Positions 35,752 to 48,069 of a stretch of DNA of 64,000 nt are shown here, piece by piece. The stretch is taken from positions 966,688 to 1,030,687 of the forward strand of contig VYZI01000169.1 in assembly GCA_013397695.1 (NCBI GenBank), read 5' to 3'. The stretch's first letter is position 1; each line of letters opens with the position of its first letter. The stretch is from Centropus unirufus (Eukaryota > Chordata > Aves > Cuculiformes > Centropidae). Below the pieces are notes generated by a model that worked only from the letters and a program-made list of their open reading frames with translations, made no database searches and was not told the DNA's origin. Both the position numbers and the translations under genes were made by a program.

Positions 35752-35791
35752 TATATATCAATAGAGAGAACTATATATCAATAGAGAGAAA
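35752..35791. repeat. Two-copy 20-base tandem repeat next to a CR1 5' end
   Basis: TATATATCAATAGAGAGAA occurs twice, period 20, starting ten bases beyond the 5' end of the CR1 at 35323-35742. Confidence 0.9.
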
Positions 35792-36134
35792 GTCCTTGGT
35801 GCTTGGCCAGTGCTTTTAAACTCTGTCCAGACAAAATCTGCAGCCACAGAGCAGGAGGCCTCCCTGTTCTTCAAGAGCTGTGGAGGCCACACACCTGCAG
35901 AGGTCACAGTAGCTGTTGCAGTGTTCATAAATGCATGTTCAAAGTAGTTCTTTTTTCTCCTCAATGTGTCCACTTAGTGCCTCTGCATCTCCTACCTGTA
36001 CCAGGACAGTGGAGGATAACAAAGAAATCAGTTAGAGGAGATAAAGGTGGGAATCTTCCGATCGCATCAGTGCTGTGTGGCATCACACTGGTTATCTGCC
36101 CTTCTCTGTTAAGTTATGGGTTATGTGCAGCAGT
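35792..36134. other. Intergenic, nothing recognised
   Basis: Unique sequence between the tandem repeat and a CR1 relic. Confidence 0.5.
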
Positions 36135-36275
36135 TGGGGGAGTTGGGGCCATTCAGTCTGGGGGAGGCTGAGGGAAGAGCTCATTGGTCTCTGCGGCTCC
36201 TTGAAAGGCAGTGGTAGAGAGGTGGGTGCTGATCTGTTGTCCCAGGTAAGAGCAGAAAAAACCTCAAGCTGTAGG
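36135..36275 (+). mobile_element. Older CR1 relic
   Basis: Eroded match to a CR1 internal 3' block: CATTCAGTCTGGGGGAGGCT, GAGCTCATTGGTCTCTGC, GTAGAGAGGTGGGTGCTG and GTCCCAGGTAAG. Confidence 0.75.
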
Positions 36276-38434
36276 TGGACACCCCAAAAAGAGTAGGGAT
36301 GCTCCAGGCTGCCCACCTGTGAACCCCAGCAGTGGTAGCATGAGTTACCCTCTTTGCCTGAGCCCAGCTCCTGTATTGCTGCAAGTTTTTGTTTAGCTTC
36401 GGCCGTGGCAGGCAGTGTGGAAACGCTTGCAATCACTCGTTAGGAATTCTTTCCACAGTTCCTTTCTCTTCTAATTCACATAAATAGTAAATCACTGCAA
36501 TCAATTGTGTAAGGCTGCGCATCAGCAGAGCAGCTCAGCTCTCACATAACACTGAGCAGTGACAGCTACAGTCAACCAACAAATGGTGCTGCACATTTTC
36601 CTATACGGTTTCCCAGCACTGAGTGTATGATTTAGATCCCTCGGCCTCTAAAGTGCTCCACTGGGTGTCCTTTAATATTGCATTATATTACTCATGATGC
36701 ATAGTCGATTCCATTGCTTCCATTTACTTTAGCAGTGATAAATGTCAGAAACTGTAGGAGAAGTTTATAAATTTGAAGTGCTTTGCAGGCAACCGTTACC
36801 CAGAGAAATGTTCAAACTGTTTGTTACTGGGGAAGTGTAGGGGTCATGGAAAAATTGCTTCCAGGATCTTGGTTAACGAGTTTCAAACTAGGGTAAAAGG
36901 CATTAATTCTTTATGACTAAGAAGGATTTTAGTGTCAGGATTTTCTCTTCTGTAGCAATCAATTCTGCACGGTTAATATTTTAAAAGGGTTACAAGAATT
37001 TAGCAAAAAAAAACCCAAAAAACCCTAAAGCCAAGAAATTTGCAACTCAGCTTTTCTCACTGTCATGTTCTCATGATGAAGTGTAAAGTTCCTGAGAGCT
37101 TTTGGTTTGGTGGCGGGAGCTTGCAGTGCAGCACCAGTGGGGTTTAAGCACCCTGGCCCCAAGGATGTGTTTGTATGGACGGTAACATCTGAGGCAGCTG
37201 GAGTGAACCCATGCCTTGGTCAGGCTGGTGTTAACACGAGCCTACGTCATCCCTGGTGCTTTTATTCATAGCATCCCAGTGAGAAGCCAGTTGGAGGCTG
37301 TGGTCTGGCAGCACTTTCTTCACTGGGAGCGATTTGGCCAGCCTGTGTATTACTGGTCCCTCTGGTTATTTGTTGGCCGTGGCTTAGCCCCGCTGTAGGA
37401 TGTAAATAGGTCTCCCTGCCAGCTGTCTCTGCTGCTGAAAGTGGTAAACAACAGCGAGGAAGGCAGGAGGACAAAGAAAACTGGGAGGGAGTTAAGGAAG
37501 CTTTACAGGATCCTGCTCTTTCTATTTCCCCACAAACAGTGAGGTAAAGCGTTCAGTGAGAGGAATACGAAATGTTGGCTTTGCTACACAGAAGTGCTAA
37601 ATCCTTGGGAATGGAATATGCTCTGCCCAGGGATGTTCCTTCTTATTTGATCCCGGCAGGAGGGCCCACTCATGGCCTGCTTGCCTCAAAGAGCTCCATC
37701 CCAGAGATCAGTCCTGAGGAGGCTGGGCTTCCCCCAGCCCACACGGTGCTCGTGGAGGGGTTCAACACCTTGTGTTCATCATGCACCATGGCTTTATTGC
37801 CTTTGTACTGAACCTCTGGTTGGGGCTTAATTACTTTATCAGTTGCTCCAAAGTGCCAGGGAAGGGAATTGTCTGCAGAGGTGACCTAAGCAGCTGCAGG
37901 TGTGGCTCAGCTTGAATAGCTCCAGCCCAGCAGCAGAGCCTGATGAGCCTTGCCAGCCCCTTCTCACCTGACCACTCCCAGCAAAGGGGGTTACACAGGG
38001 AACAGAGCACCACAAAGGACACCCCAAGGTGTGGAAGCAGGCAGCATGGGTTATAACCCAGTGGCTGCCAAAGTGAAGGTAATTCCCACAGGTTTTAGCT
38101 CTGTAAATACCAAAGTGCCAAGTGGATTTGGGTGGCTCTGAGCAAGGGCAGAGGTGGGGTCTCTCCCAGCAGCAGTGCCGCTTCCTTTGGGGGAAAAGCC
38201 TTGCAGCTACCGTTGGACGCGCGTTATCAGTGAACGGTTTGGGTTGGAGAGGACCTCAAAGCCGCTGGTGTGAGGTGATGCTGTGCTGGCGCAGGCAGGC
38301 ACCACCACTCGGCAGGGCGCTTGGAACCAGGAGGTGATGTTTTGCTTCCTTCTCTTCTGGGGTTTCTTGTTGCTCTGCCCCACAGCCCACCCTCTGTGGG
38401 GTGGGGGTTAAGAGGTAGAAGCCCAAGCAGTAAA
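36276..38434. other. Intergenic, nothing recognised
   Basis: Unique sequence. No gene or repeat recognised apart from short A-runs near 37003-37024. Confidence 0.5.
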
Positions 38435-38490
38435 ATAGGATTTAATGAGAATATAATGGGATTTAATATAATAGGATTTAATGAGAATAT
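38435..38490. repeat. Direct repeat at the 5' junction of a CR1
   Basis: ATAGGATTTAATGAGAATAT occurs identically at 38435-38454 and 38471-38490, with a degenerate GGATTTAATAT copy between. The second copy ends exactly where the CR1 begins. Confidence 0.9.
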
Positions 38491-39057
38491 GTCCCCAGCC
38501 AGGCGAGGGAGGGCATTGTCCCACTGTGCTCTGGTGTGGCTTAGCCTTGAGTACTGGGTGCATTTTTGGGTGCCACTGGATAAAAAGGGTATCGAGCTAC
38601 TGGAGAGTGTCCAGAGGAGCCACGAAGCTGGTGAGGGTTTAGAGGGGAAGCTGTATGAGGAGCAGTTGAAGGCACTTGATCAGCGCAGCCTGGAGGAGAC
38701 TCCAGGCTGACTGAGAACTCACTGCAAGCTACAGCTTCTTCCCAAGGGGAGGAGGAGAAGCAGCTGCTGAGCTCTTCTCTCTCCTGACCAATGACAGGAC
38801 CTGAGGGAACGGCAGGATGATGCCAGGGGAGGGTTAGGTTGGCCATTAGGAAAAGGTTCTTCCCCGGAGGGTGGTGGAGCCCTGGAACAGCCCCCAGGGA
38901 AGCAATCACGGCCCCAAACCTGACAACATTCCAGCAGCATTTGGCCAAGACCCTCAGCCCCACGGGGTGAATGTTGGGGTTGTCTTGTGCAGGGACAGGA
39001 GTTGGACTCAACAGTCTCTGTGGGTTCCTTCCAACCCAGGACATGCTGTGACTCTGA
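38491..39057 (+). mobile_element. CR1 retroposon fragment, separate subfamily
   Basis: TTTTTGGGTGCCACTGGAT, GAGCTACTGGAGAGTGTCCA, GAGGAGCAGTTGAAGGCACT, CCCGGAGGGTGGTGGAGCCC and terminal GGGTTCCTTCCAACCCAGGA, CTGTGACTCTG. Its 3' tail is unlike the other two types in this window. A 188-residue antisense open frame across it is not a gene. Confidence 0.88.
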
Positions 39058-42000
39058 AAGCATGGGAATGCTGCGCACCATAGATGATCTTTGAAAGCAT
39101 ATAGCAAAAATAATGCCTAGCGGCTCCTATCGGATCCATATGGCATCAGGGAGAGCTGTACAAGAAGATTCCTCCAGCCTTTCTTTCTGTTCTCGCAAAC
39201 TATGCTCAGATGATATTGTATACATTGTCCCTATTGTGCATTGTAGGGGATGTCTCTCCTACTCCAGCTCATGGCTTTCATTTGTTCACAGACCTCCCAC
39301 TAAGCGGCTGCTGATTGAAAAGCTTTTTACTTTCTTGCCAGGTTTAACAAAAAGGGCTTGGTGTACTTTGTGCCTTTGATCTATCCCGGCTGAACCCTTT
39401 TCATTGGAAGAGGTGGAGTCATTCAGTGTTTGACATGGAGCTATCTTGGAATACCTCTGCCTTTTCAAGCTCTCTGATATTTTTTTGCACGGAGCTATAA
39501 ATATTTAGCTCTGGGAGAAGCATGGAGTTCTTTTTTGGATATGAAAGAGCCCTATTCCAAATAGGAAAAACACACTTAGCAGAGGTTTGTGCAGCGCATA
39601 TTTAGTGGTAGAAGGTGCTGCGTTGGCCCTGCCTTGCTTTTCAATACAATATCCTGCAGTGTGAAATGAATGGCTGTATTTAGAGGTATCTGGAAGTGAT
39701 GACTGATGTTTGGAGAAGTTACAAGGCTTTTCCTTTTCCACATGAACTCTCCAACCTGGCATTTCCACAGCAGTGAAATACTTGTGGGGCTGAGATCATC
39801 TGATTATTATTTCCTGTGTCATGTGCTGAATTTATTATTTGGTTGACTATTACAAATATATTCTTGAGTTGCTCGATTTTGGATTCTTCAGTGAAGTTCA
39901 TTGGCATAACAAAACGATTTGATTTGCAGAAATAACTTGTTCTCCTTGGGGATTATTTGGTTGCAATTAGTGAATGAAAGTCCCAAGTGAAGGGAGGGGG
40001 GAAGGAGGGAGTGGGAGAGGGAAATTTGGTAAAAATGCTATTCTGATAATGTGCCAGGTCAGAAAAAAATGAAATTTGTGTTTTTGTACTGCAAACCATT
40101 AAAAGCCAGGAATTCGGACAGTTTATTTGATTCACTGTCCAATTTTTTCTCTTCTCTTCTTTGGAAAAAGTGAACACATTTGTGCTAATCAAGGATTATT
40201 TCTGGTCACAGCAGAAGTGCAGGGTTGTTACTGGGAACTGCACAGGCCAGTAATGGGTTCATTGCCTCAGAAATATTTTTGTGGAGATTTGTTGTGTTTT
40301 TTAATGCCTCTAAAACCCAAACAGAGACTAAGGTCTGGTAAAAGATTTTCCTAATAGCATCCGTGTCCTTGTTGACATTGAAATGCCTGTGTGCTTCTTG
40401 CATGATCACTAAGTATAAAATAATAAGGGTATCAGGAATAGTGAGAGTCTTCTCATATCTAAATGCTATTGTTTAAAACTGGGTATAATTCTCTACAGAA
40501 GTGGCTCAAATGTCACGCAGACTGCGTGAACTCTTGTCTGGTGGTGAGAGCAAGGCCTGTTGAGGGCTCTTCTTTAGTTGACAGATGAGGGGTGGGGGTA
40601 GAAATTATGTTTAAAACCTGACAAAATCTTGGCATGTGGATAATTGTGATTTATCTATAGCACCGACCATATTTCTCCTTCACTTGTTTTGGAATACCAC
40701 ATGGTATGCAGGTCTTCGTTAAGGGATATTTTGTCCTTTGGCTTTTTCTACACATGATTACACAGTAGCCATCCGTTCCCAACATCTGTGTTTATTAAAA
40801 CCTTTCCAATAAATCTGTGCAGAAAGGAACTGTCCACATTTCCTCCCAGTTCTGCAGAAGATGCTGGTTTTCTTTGTGATGAATTGGTTAAGGTTGTCCA
40901 GCGAGATGTCTGGGTTTTAGATCTTCAACGTCACTACTTATTGCCCCAAGAGTTCATTGAAAAGTGGAGGTGGGGTGGACAGGCCTCAAAGCCATTCTAG
41001 GACAGAGTGTGCCCCCTGACTGAAATCCCTTTGAACGGGGAAGAGTTAATACAGCCAATATTTGTGCCTTACACCTTAACTCTGCTGCCTGGAGGTGGAA
41101 AAGGCCGTGCTGGGCGTGTTCCAACCAGGGCTGCTTTCCATTGAGAAATCCAAGGAGCAACTTAGCGAGCTTTTTTGCCTGTTGAGTCACGTCCTCCAGT
41201 GCAACATGTTCAGGCTGTGTTGGGTGCGTGGTGGTGGCTGGTGCCTCTTTCCACCTCCCACCCTTCATGGTGGTTGAGCAGAAATGTTCTGCACCGGCAT
41301 TGGATTGTGTGCGGTGTTGGATACCGTGTAAGACAGGGCCAGTCTCGAGCAGATTTTGGGTGCGTGATTCCAGTCACATGAGGCTAAACGCACCTGATTA
41401 TGGTCTTGGAACCACAGCCCCACCAACTATCGCAGTGTTTTGGAAAGACCTTTTGAGATCTCTTCTCTGCTAAATGAATGAGGGATTGCAGCTACAAGCA
41501 GCTGTATTTTCCTGGCTGGGAACTTAACTCTTGAGCATGGTGTTGAGCACAATATCACCAACAAGCTATGAGGGTGGCAGGAACAGCCTAACGGGGATGC
41601 CCCTCTGGGCAGAATTGTCAGTTTTTATATAGGTACAACCTGAAAATGACGGAAGAGCTGAAGAGCTTTTATCAAGGAGCTTCTGTAGGACAGGTGTCTT
41701 TTGGAAACCCTTGTGTGAATGATATACATCTGTTGAGAATGTCTTGGCCAGAGGAAGGACGGGAATCTCGGTGCTGAGGAACTGGGACTGGTTTTGGAGA
41801 TGATAGTTAATTGTCCTGAAAAGTTGCAGGAAGATTTGCGAATCAGGAACTGGTCACCATGCGGTTAAGTTTAGTCAGATGATGTTAAATCATCAGGGAT
41901 AGAGAGGATTTTTGGTGGAGTCAGTAGAGAATGGACTTTGCTACATGGCTGTGAGTGAAAGAATAGTCTGGATGTTGAGGCACTGAACTATACCTCAAGA

Positions 42001-45000
42001 GATCAAGATTCACTCCCCGGCAGTCACCTCCTCATCAATCAAACTGTTTCTAATAGCAGGAAGAAACAGTTTTCATGAAAATAAGGCAATGTCTTGCTCT
42101 TCTCCATGATCTGAAAATCAGACTAAGTTGTCCTGTATCGAAAGTTTCCCCGGTGTTGGCAAATGAGCATTTTCTCAGATTCTTCTCCAAAGTCTAAGGA
42201 AGTTCGTGGAAAAACGGCTCAGGCCCTGTTTGGAGAGAGTAGGTTCGAAATGCGATTATCTATCAGCTCTCTTCAAGTTCCATTGCTGGATTTTTTTTTA
42301 AACATTGTTTGTCCTTCTCCTTTGTGTTTTACATACAAGTCCTGGTATTTTGGTTTAGCCCACAAACAACACGAAGCAGCTTAGAATGCCTGCATTTTTC
42401 CTGCCTACTGCAAACCAGACTGTTCCTCAGCATCAATTATCCCAAAGGCAACTGCATATATAAAACAACACCAAAAAAACTTTGAAGCCCATCTAAATGT
42501 ATTTTCATTTCTTCTGTAAGGCCTTGTTCCTCTGTGTGTGTTGTCTTGGGGTCACCTTGTTTTTCACCCTCAATGATGACTAAGCTGGGGCAGAGGTACT
42601 GTCCGTTATGCCATGCTCTTCCTTATGGTGTTCACCCTGGCAAGCAGCAGGAGATTTTAGGGGTTGCCGCAGAGAGTTGTCTAAGGCTTGTGTAGAGCTT
42701 CTCATTTCTATTCATGCCTTGGAAACCCAACCTAGAACTGAGGTTATGACAAATTATTTGCATGCAGCCCTCTCTTCCAATGACCAGTGACTAATGCTTG
42801 GTTTCTAGGGAGGAAATTCCTCCAAGAATGCACTTGGTTTAGAGTGATAAAAGCGTTGGCCTGATGTGTCTGGGCGTGTTTAGCTGGGATAGCTGATGGG
42901 GCAGCAGCTTCTGCTCCTGAAAGCAGGGCCAGCTGTGGAAGGGACTCCTTCGTTGCCCCAGTTCACAGCCCAACATTTTGACCTGAATGGCCGCTGATTT
43001 CAGTCTGTTGTAAAATGGGATGGGTACAGCCCATCATTTATCTCCACCACGGTCTGATAGCAGAGCTCGAGCTACCTCAGAAGAGGGTATCTGCCACGAT
43101 GAATTACTGCTTCACAGAACAAACGGTCCCTTGCTTGTCAAAGCTTCTTCTGAAAGAAGCAGCCACAGCAGGGTGGCAGCACGTGCTTTGGGGACTGAGA
43201 CACTGATACTTGCATCTCTCTGCCATGCACCCACGCCATGGCATCAGCTTTTATTTCTTAGTCTTTGTTTCTTACTAAGCTGTTGGCTGCAGGAAACGCA
43301 GAGTCAGGAAGAAGCTCAGTCCACACAAGCTCTGCTGTTTGTATTTTCTCCCCCAAAGCCGTTGCTACTGGGAGTCACTGGAGACAGGATGCTGTGCTAT
43401 GTGGACTCCTGATCTGATGCAGGTTGACTCTTTTCCTGGTTTTAAATACCGTAGTGCTGGAGTTTGGCCAGATCTCCTGGGGCCTCTATGAAGATAACAA
43501 ATCAAAATGCCTTCCCTAAGGAGCAAACAATTTAAGCATGAGACAAGAAAGACATGGGAACAGAGACAGTCTGGGAAGTATTAAGAACAAGTTTAAAACT
43601 TCCAGCTATTAATGAGAAAAGGCCTTTCATTTTTCATCCAGCTCTGGGGAGGACATCTGAGGAGTTTGGATTTCAGTTTCACGGTCTGGGAAGCCACGCT
43701 GGCAGGACTGTTGTTTATCTCTCCTGAGAAACAGCATGTTTCAAGTTGATTTTCTATCAAATAAAGGTTTTAAAAAAATATTTTGTTTGCTGCTTTCTCA
43801 GCTGTGCACAGCATTTGTCCTTCGCTGGTATAATATCATAATAGTTTCTTGTAAATGCTGAGCCTTTACTGCTGACAGCTGCTGAGAAATGATGCTGTCA
43901 TGAATCATGCTTGCAAACACAGTTCTGTGATGTGACCAGTTCTCAGCCCCCATAATTAACAGCCAATTACTTCCTCTCAGAGAAGCCAAAACTCAAACAG
44001 ATGAAAGAAACAGTGTTGTAGAAGCAGTGGGAGCAGATGTGTTGTATGGGTTCCTGTGTTCTTTACAAACACACACAGCCCTGCGGACCAAACTGAGCAG
44101 TCGTTTCCATCGAGATGCAGCTCAGAAGAGTGGAAATTCTAATACCAAGCCTGGCTTTGGCCATCTGTGCTCAAAGTGCACGGGGAAAGTGATAGGGAGG
44201 AAAGGTTCGTTACAACTTCAAGACGATACGGTTGCAATAATAGTAGGGCACCACGTTAGGGCTTTTTGGCTGTTCCCTCAGGGTAACAGTGTGTGTTTAT
44301 TAATGGGAGGGTGTGCACATGTATGAGAGCGCTGTGTGCTGCAGATGCCAAGAAACCAAACCAGAACGGTTTCAGTCCCTGGGCTGCAGCCCTGCCTGCA
44401 CTTTTGTTTAAGCAGGGGACCCAAAGCTGAGCCTTTTCCATCTGGAGTTTATATGGCAGAAACCAATGTGGTTTAGAAGACAGAGATGGGGAATGGGAGC
44501 CAGAGACTCCTGACCAGACACTGCAGTTAGTAATTTATTGACTTTTTCTCCTCTTTATAGATTATTTTTAAACAGCATTTCATTTTTGTTGGTTCACTCA
44601 TATATAATATGCAGGAATGATTTTCTGGGAACATAGTAAGATGTAGTAAGATGTTCCTAAACTGTTCGCTTCCTATTTCTTTCATCATTTGCTACATGTA
44701 GTACTTGATTGGGCAACTAAAGTGCAAGATGATGATTCTGCTTCCAGAATGGCTAACTGGGATTTGGTCAGTAGGAAGAGTTAAACTGGGATTTCAAAAG
44801 GACTCTTTGCTTTGGCTGTTTCATTATCAATGCTCCACGTGGTCCCTACTTTTGTCAGCATAACATTCATTGTTAGCATTAATTAGTGGCATGAGTTGTA
44901 TGCCAAAATAATTACTATCTAAAAATAACTAAACCTTTCCATTTGCATTATCACAGCTGTTGTAAAGGTGGTGCCGCCGCCAATCTCTTTTCCACAAATA

Positions 45001-47398
45001 TTTGATAGAATTTTAATTAAAAGGTATTAATCCCCCAGCCATAAGAATAAGAGTGGAGATTAGATTCCAGAAGCTGAGGTTTCAACATGTGAAATGTGCA
45101 TTACATAGTAAAAGTTGCCAGCAGAGATGCAAAAACGTGTGAGTATTTGAGAATTCTGCTTCTCGCGGAGAGAATAATGACTGGAATGGAAACCTGCTGA
45201 CCTGGGTCAAAAGGCACGCTGAATGCTGAAGTAAATCTGCATGTGCCTTGAAATGAGCATTTGCAATCTGCTGCAATATTTTGTAGCTCTGGATCTCTTC
45301 AAAACTGCTACTGACTGTCTGGTGACAGAGAGAGCTACTTTCTGCTTCTGCCTCTTCTATAAAATGTGTTCAGGACATTTACAGGGAGGCTGTTGGAGTT
45401 AGTATTTCTATAATTCTCTAAACACTTGAAAATGTAAAACCTTTGCAGATGTAGTGCCATATGTAACTACAGAGCAGATTTTTATTCCTTGTATACTAAA
45501 TTTCAGACTGGTAAGAGTCTCTTGGCTGGCTGCTTCTCAGCTGTGAGACTTTTAAAGATGTCTTTTTGGGCTCTGAGTCATACGGACTGCTCCCAAGTCA
45601 CAGCTTTACCGCCTCCCGCCCTGTTTTGTTGTTGCTTTCAGACCAGTAGCGGTGCAAAGTGAGAGTCCTGTCCTGTCGTTATCCTAGGAAGCATCCTGTG
45701 TTCAGCTGGTGCTGTGATTCATGCTCTGGGACGAGCAGCAGTTCACAATGGATCAAGGAACAGGCTCACTTGCCTTTCATCCCTGTGGCATTTTGCACCC
45801 GTGCTTTCCTTTGCATTGCAAAATATCTGCGTGTATCTAAAAGGCTTTGCCCACCTGTTAACCCTATCAGCCTGGGCAGAACAGTTTCATAATGTGGTGT
45901 TTGTATTATTTTCCTGAATATACTCTCTTAAGGCTGATTTGTTCCCTCCTGCTCTTCCTACTACCCCTCCTCCACAGGATTCTAAAAGTTTATGGAGTCT
46001 AACATGGCCTCTCAGCCTTTGTAGTTGCATAATGCTAATGAAATAACTAACAGATCATCAAAACTACCACAGGGTGTTTACGAAGCATATGGCATTCAAA
46101 TTTGGTCTTTCTGGTCAGAAGAAATCCCCCATGTCTAATAAAAAATAGAATGTTTTTCAAAGACAGAAATGCTTTGGATGACTGCAAGAGCTTGAAAAAA
46201 GAAAGAAAATTCACTTTTCTGGTTAATGTGCCTGTACAGAGCGTAATTGCCCTGACTTCCTATCTCTGTAGGTTCTAGAGAATCCCACCATCAGGCGTGT
46301 GCTCCTGGAGCACTTCGAAGTGCCATCCCAAACCACTGCCTTTCTGTTTAACGTGTTGCTAGTGGGCTTCTTTCCATTCATCATCTTCTCTGCCACGGGC
46401 AGCCCAGAAGAGAAGACAATTCCTGCTGGTAGCAGTGACTGAGAGGTGACGTCAGGTGGCAGAGCTGTATCTCGGTCTATCTCTGACCTGGCGCAGTGGG
46501 GGATGTGGTCAAGACTGATCATTTCTCACCATTCCCAGCATGACTGTTCCAGGGGAAAAGAAGTTATCCCCCCTTGGTATTCATATCAATCTCCCACCCT
46601 ATACAGCTTCTCCTGGAGATCTCTCAGGAGGATGAACCTGGAAGTGCTTTTCTGGTTTGGGAGGCAATTGGTTTTGTGTTTCTGTTGATTCTTAGTTTAC
46701 ACAGTCAGCTTTGTTGGTCTTTCTTGAGAACTGGCTCTTTAAAGCCAATTTCTGAGAAGCTTTTACCTGTGAAAGTCCCAGTGGTTGCCCTGGGGCCTCC
46801 ACTCCTGGCCCTGCTGGCAAAGGAGGTCATAGAGCAGAACTGCACCTCTGTCCCTGATCTTCTCAAAATTATTATAATTAGTCTATTTTAGAACAAGCTG
46901 CCCAATGACATCCTGGTATTAAAAAAAAAAATTCAACAGGAAATTCTGCATGTTGAGTCATGCCTTTGTCTTGGCATTTTTCAAGGATTTTTAGAATTTA
47001 TTTTAAAAAAAAGAAAAAGCAGAAATCCTTGATGTTAACAGAAACAGCCACTAAAAGTCCATGTATTGAGCAGTCACTCAACAAAGAATGTAAGCTCCAA
47101 GTATTTACTTGATATAAAGTCTGTCCAATTAATAAACCCCCACAACTCCCAAAAAACCCCAAAGTGAGACTGAGACCCTAGTGACCCTGCTATTTTTCTT
47201 CTACCTGAGAAAGCTGAGTTGTATTGTTTGGTGGCAGAAAAGGTCTGCGTTGTGGGGCACTGCAAGCCCCCCGGATATTTGTGATATCATTAAGGCAAAA
47301 CTGGGCAGTGCGACAGGTGCACCAGACCCCACCTGAAGTCCCGAGTCCAGTTCTGGAATCTCCAACGTAACTTCTTAGGAAGGAAAGGTAGGAAACTG
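39058..47398. other. 8.3 kb intergenic block without recognised repeats
   Basis: Apart from a G-rich tract at 39992-40021 and A/T runs, I recognise no retroposon or gene here. Such a long CR1-free block near a developmental gene may contain conserved regulatory DNA, but that is inference. Confidence 0.45.
39992..40021 (+). repeat. Purine tract with G-quadruplex pattern
   Basis: Five runs of at least three G within 30 bases, separated by short purine-rich loops (one T). This meets the simple G3+N1-7 rule for quadruplex formation. Confidence 0.6.
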
Positions 47399-47737
47399 TT
47401 GGAGTGGGTCCAGAGGAGGCAATCTGAGGGCTGGAGCACCTCTGCTATGAGGATGGGGTGAGAGGGGAGGGCTCAGCTCTGTGCAGTGCCCTGGCAGGAG
47501 GCTGGGGGGGCGGGTGCTGGGCCCTGCTCCCCAGTGGCAGGGGATAGTGGGGGGGAATTGGCCTCAAGTTGTGCCTGGGGACCTTTAGATTGGAGAGTAG
47601 GAAAAAATTCTTTAGTAAAGAGCTGTGAAGCCCTGGCAGAGGCTGCCCAGGGCTGTGGTGGATTCCCTATCCCTGGAGGGGTGTTGAGAAACCACGTAGA
47701 GGCGCGGTTTCCAAGTTTAATGATTCCATGACTCCAG
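47399..47737 (+). mobile_element. CR1 relic with internal deletion
   Basis: GAGTGGGTCCAGAGGAGGCA, GGCCTCAAGTTGTGCCTGGG, GCAGAGGCTGCCCAGGGCTG and CTATCCCTGGAGG, then a jump to TTTAATGATTCCATGACTCC. The usual block between these parts is missing. Confidence 0.8.
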
Positions 47738-47744
47738 GTAAAGT

Positions 47745-47938
47745 TGCCTCAAGAGAGGTTTAGGCTGGGCATCAGGAAATATTGCTTCACCAAAAGGGTT
47801 CTCCAGTCCTGGCAGAGGCTGTGCAGAGAAGTGATGGTGTCACCATCCCATGGAATTTAAAATGAGCAGATGTGGTGCTTAGGGTTGTGTTATAGTCATG
47901 GGATCGGCAGTGTTAGGTTTATGATTGGACTTGATAAT
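47745..47938 (+). mobile_element. Outer CR1, left part (interrupted)
   Basis: GAGAGGTTTAGGCTGGGCAT, GTCCTGGCAGAGGCTGTGCA and GTTTATGATTGGACTTGAT, stopping at GATAAT. The remainder of the same tail resumes at 48031. Confidence 0.85.
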
Positions 47939-48030
47939 CCACTGGGAGGTGTCTATGCCCATGGCTGGGAGTTGGAAATGGATGGGCTTTAAGGTCCTTT
48001 CCAACCCAAACCATTCCATGATTCTATGAT
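47939..48030 (+). mobile_element. Inner CR1 3' end inserted in an older CR1
   Basis: CCACTGGGAGGTGTCTATGC through CCATTCCATGATTCTATGAT, a complete 3' tail of the GGAAGGGACCTCAAAG family placed inside another CR1. Confidence 0.88.
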
Positions 48031-48069
48031 CTTAAAGGTCCTTTCCGACCGAAATGATCCTGTGATAGT
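48031..48069 (+). mobile_element. Outer CR1, right part
   Basis: CTTAAAGGTCCTTTCCGACC then GAAATGATCCTGTGATAG, which continues the GGACTTGATGAT tail broken at 47938. Confidence 0.85.

Noticed and set aside
38541..39107. 188-codon open frame on the minus strand
   Set aside because: Antisense readthrough of a GC-rich CR1 copy.
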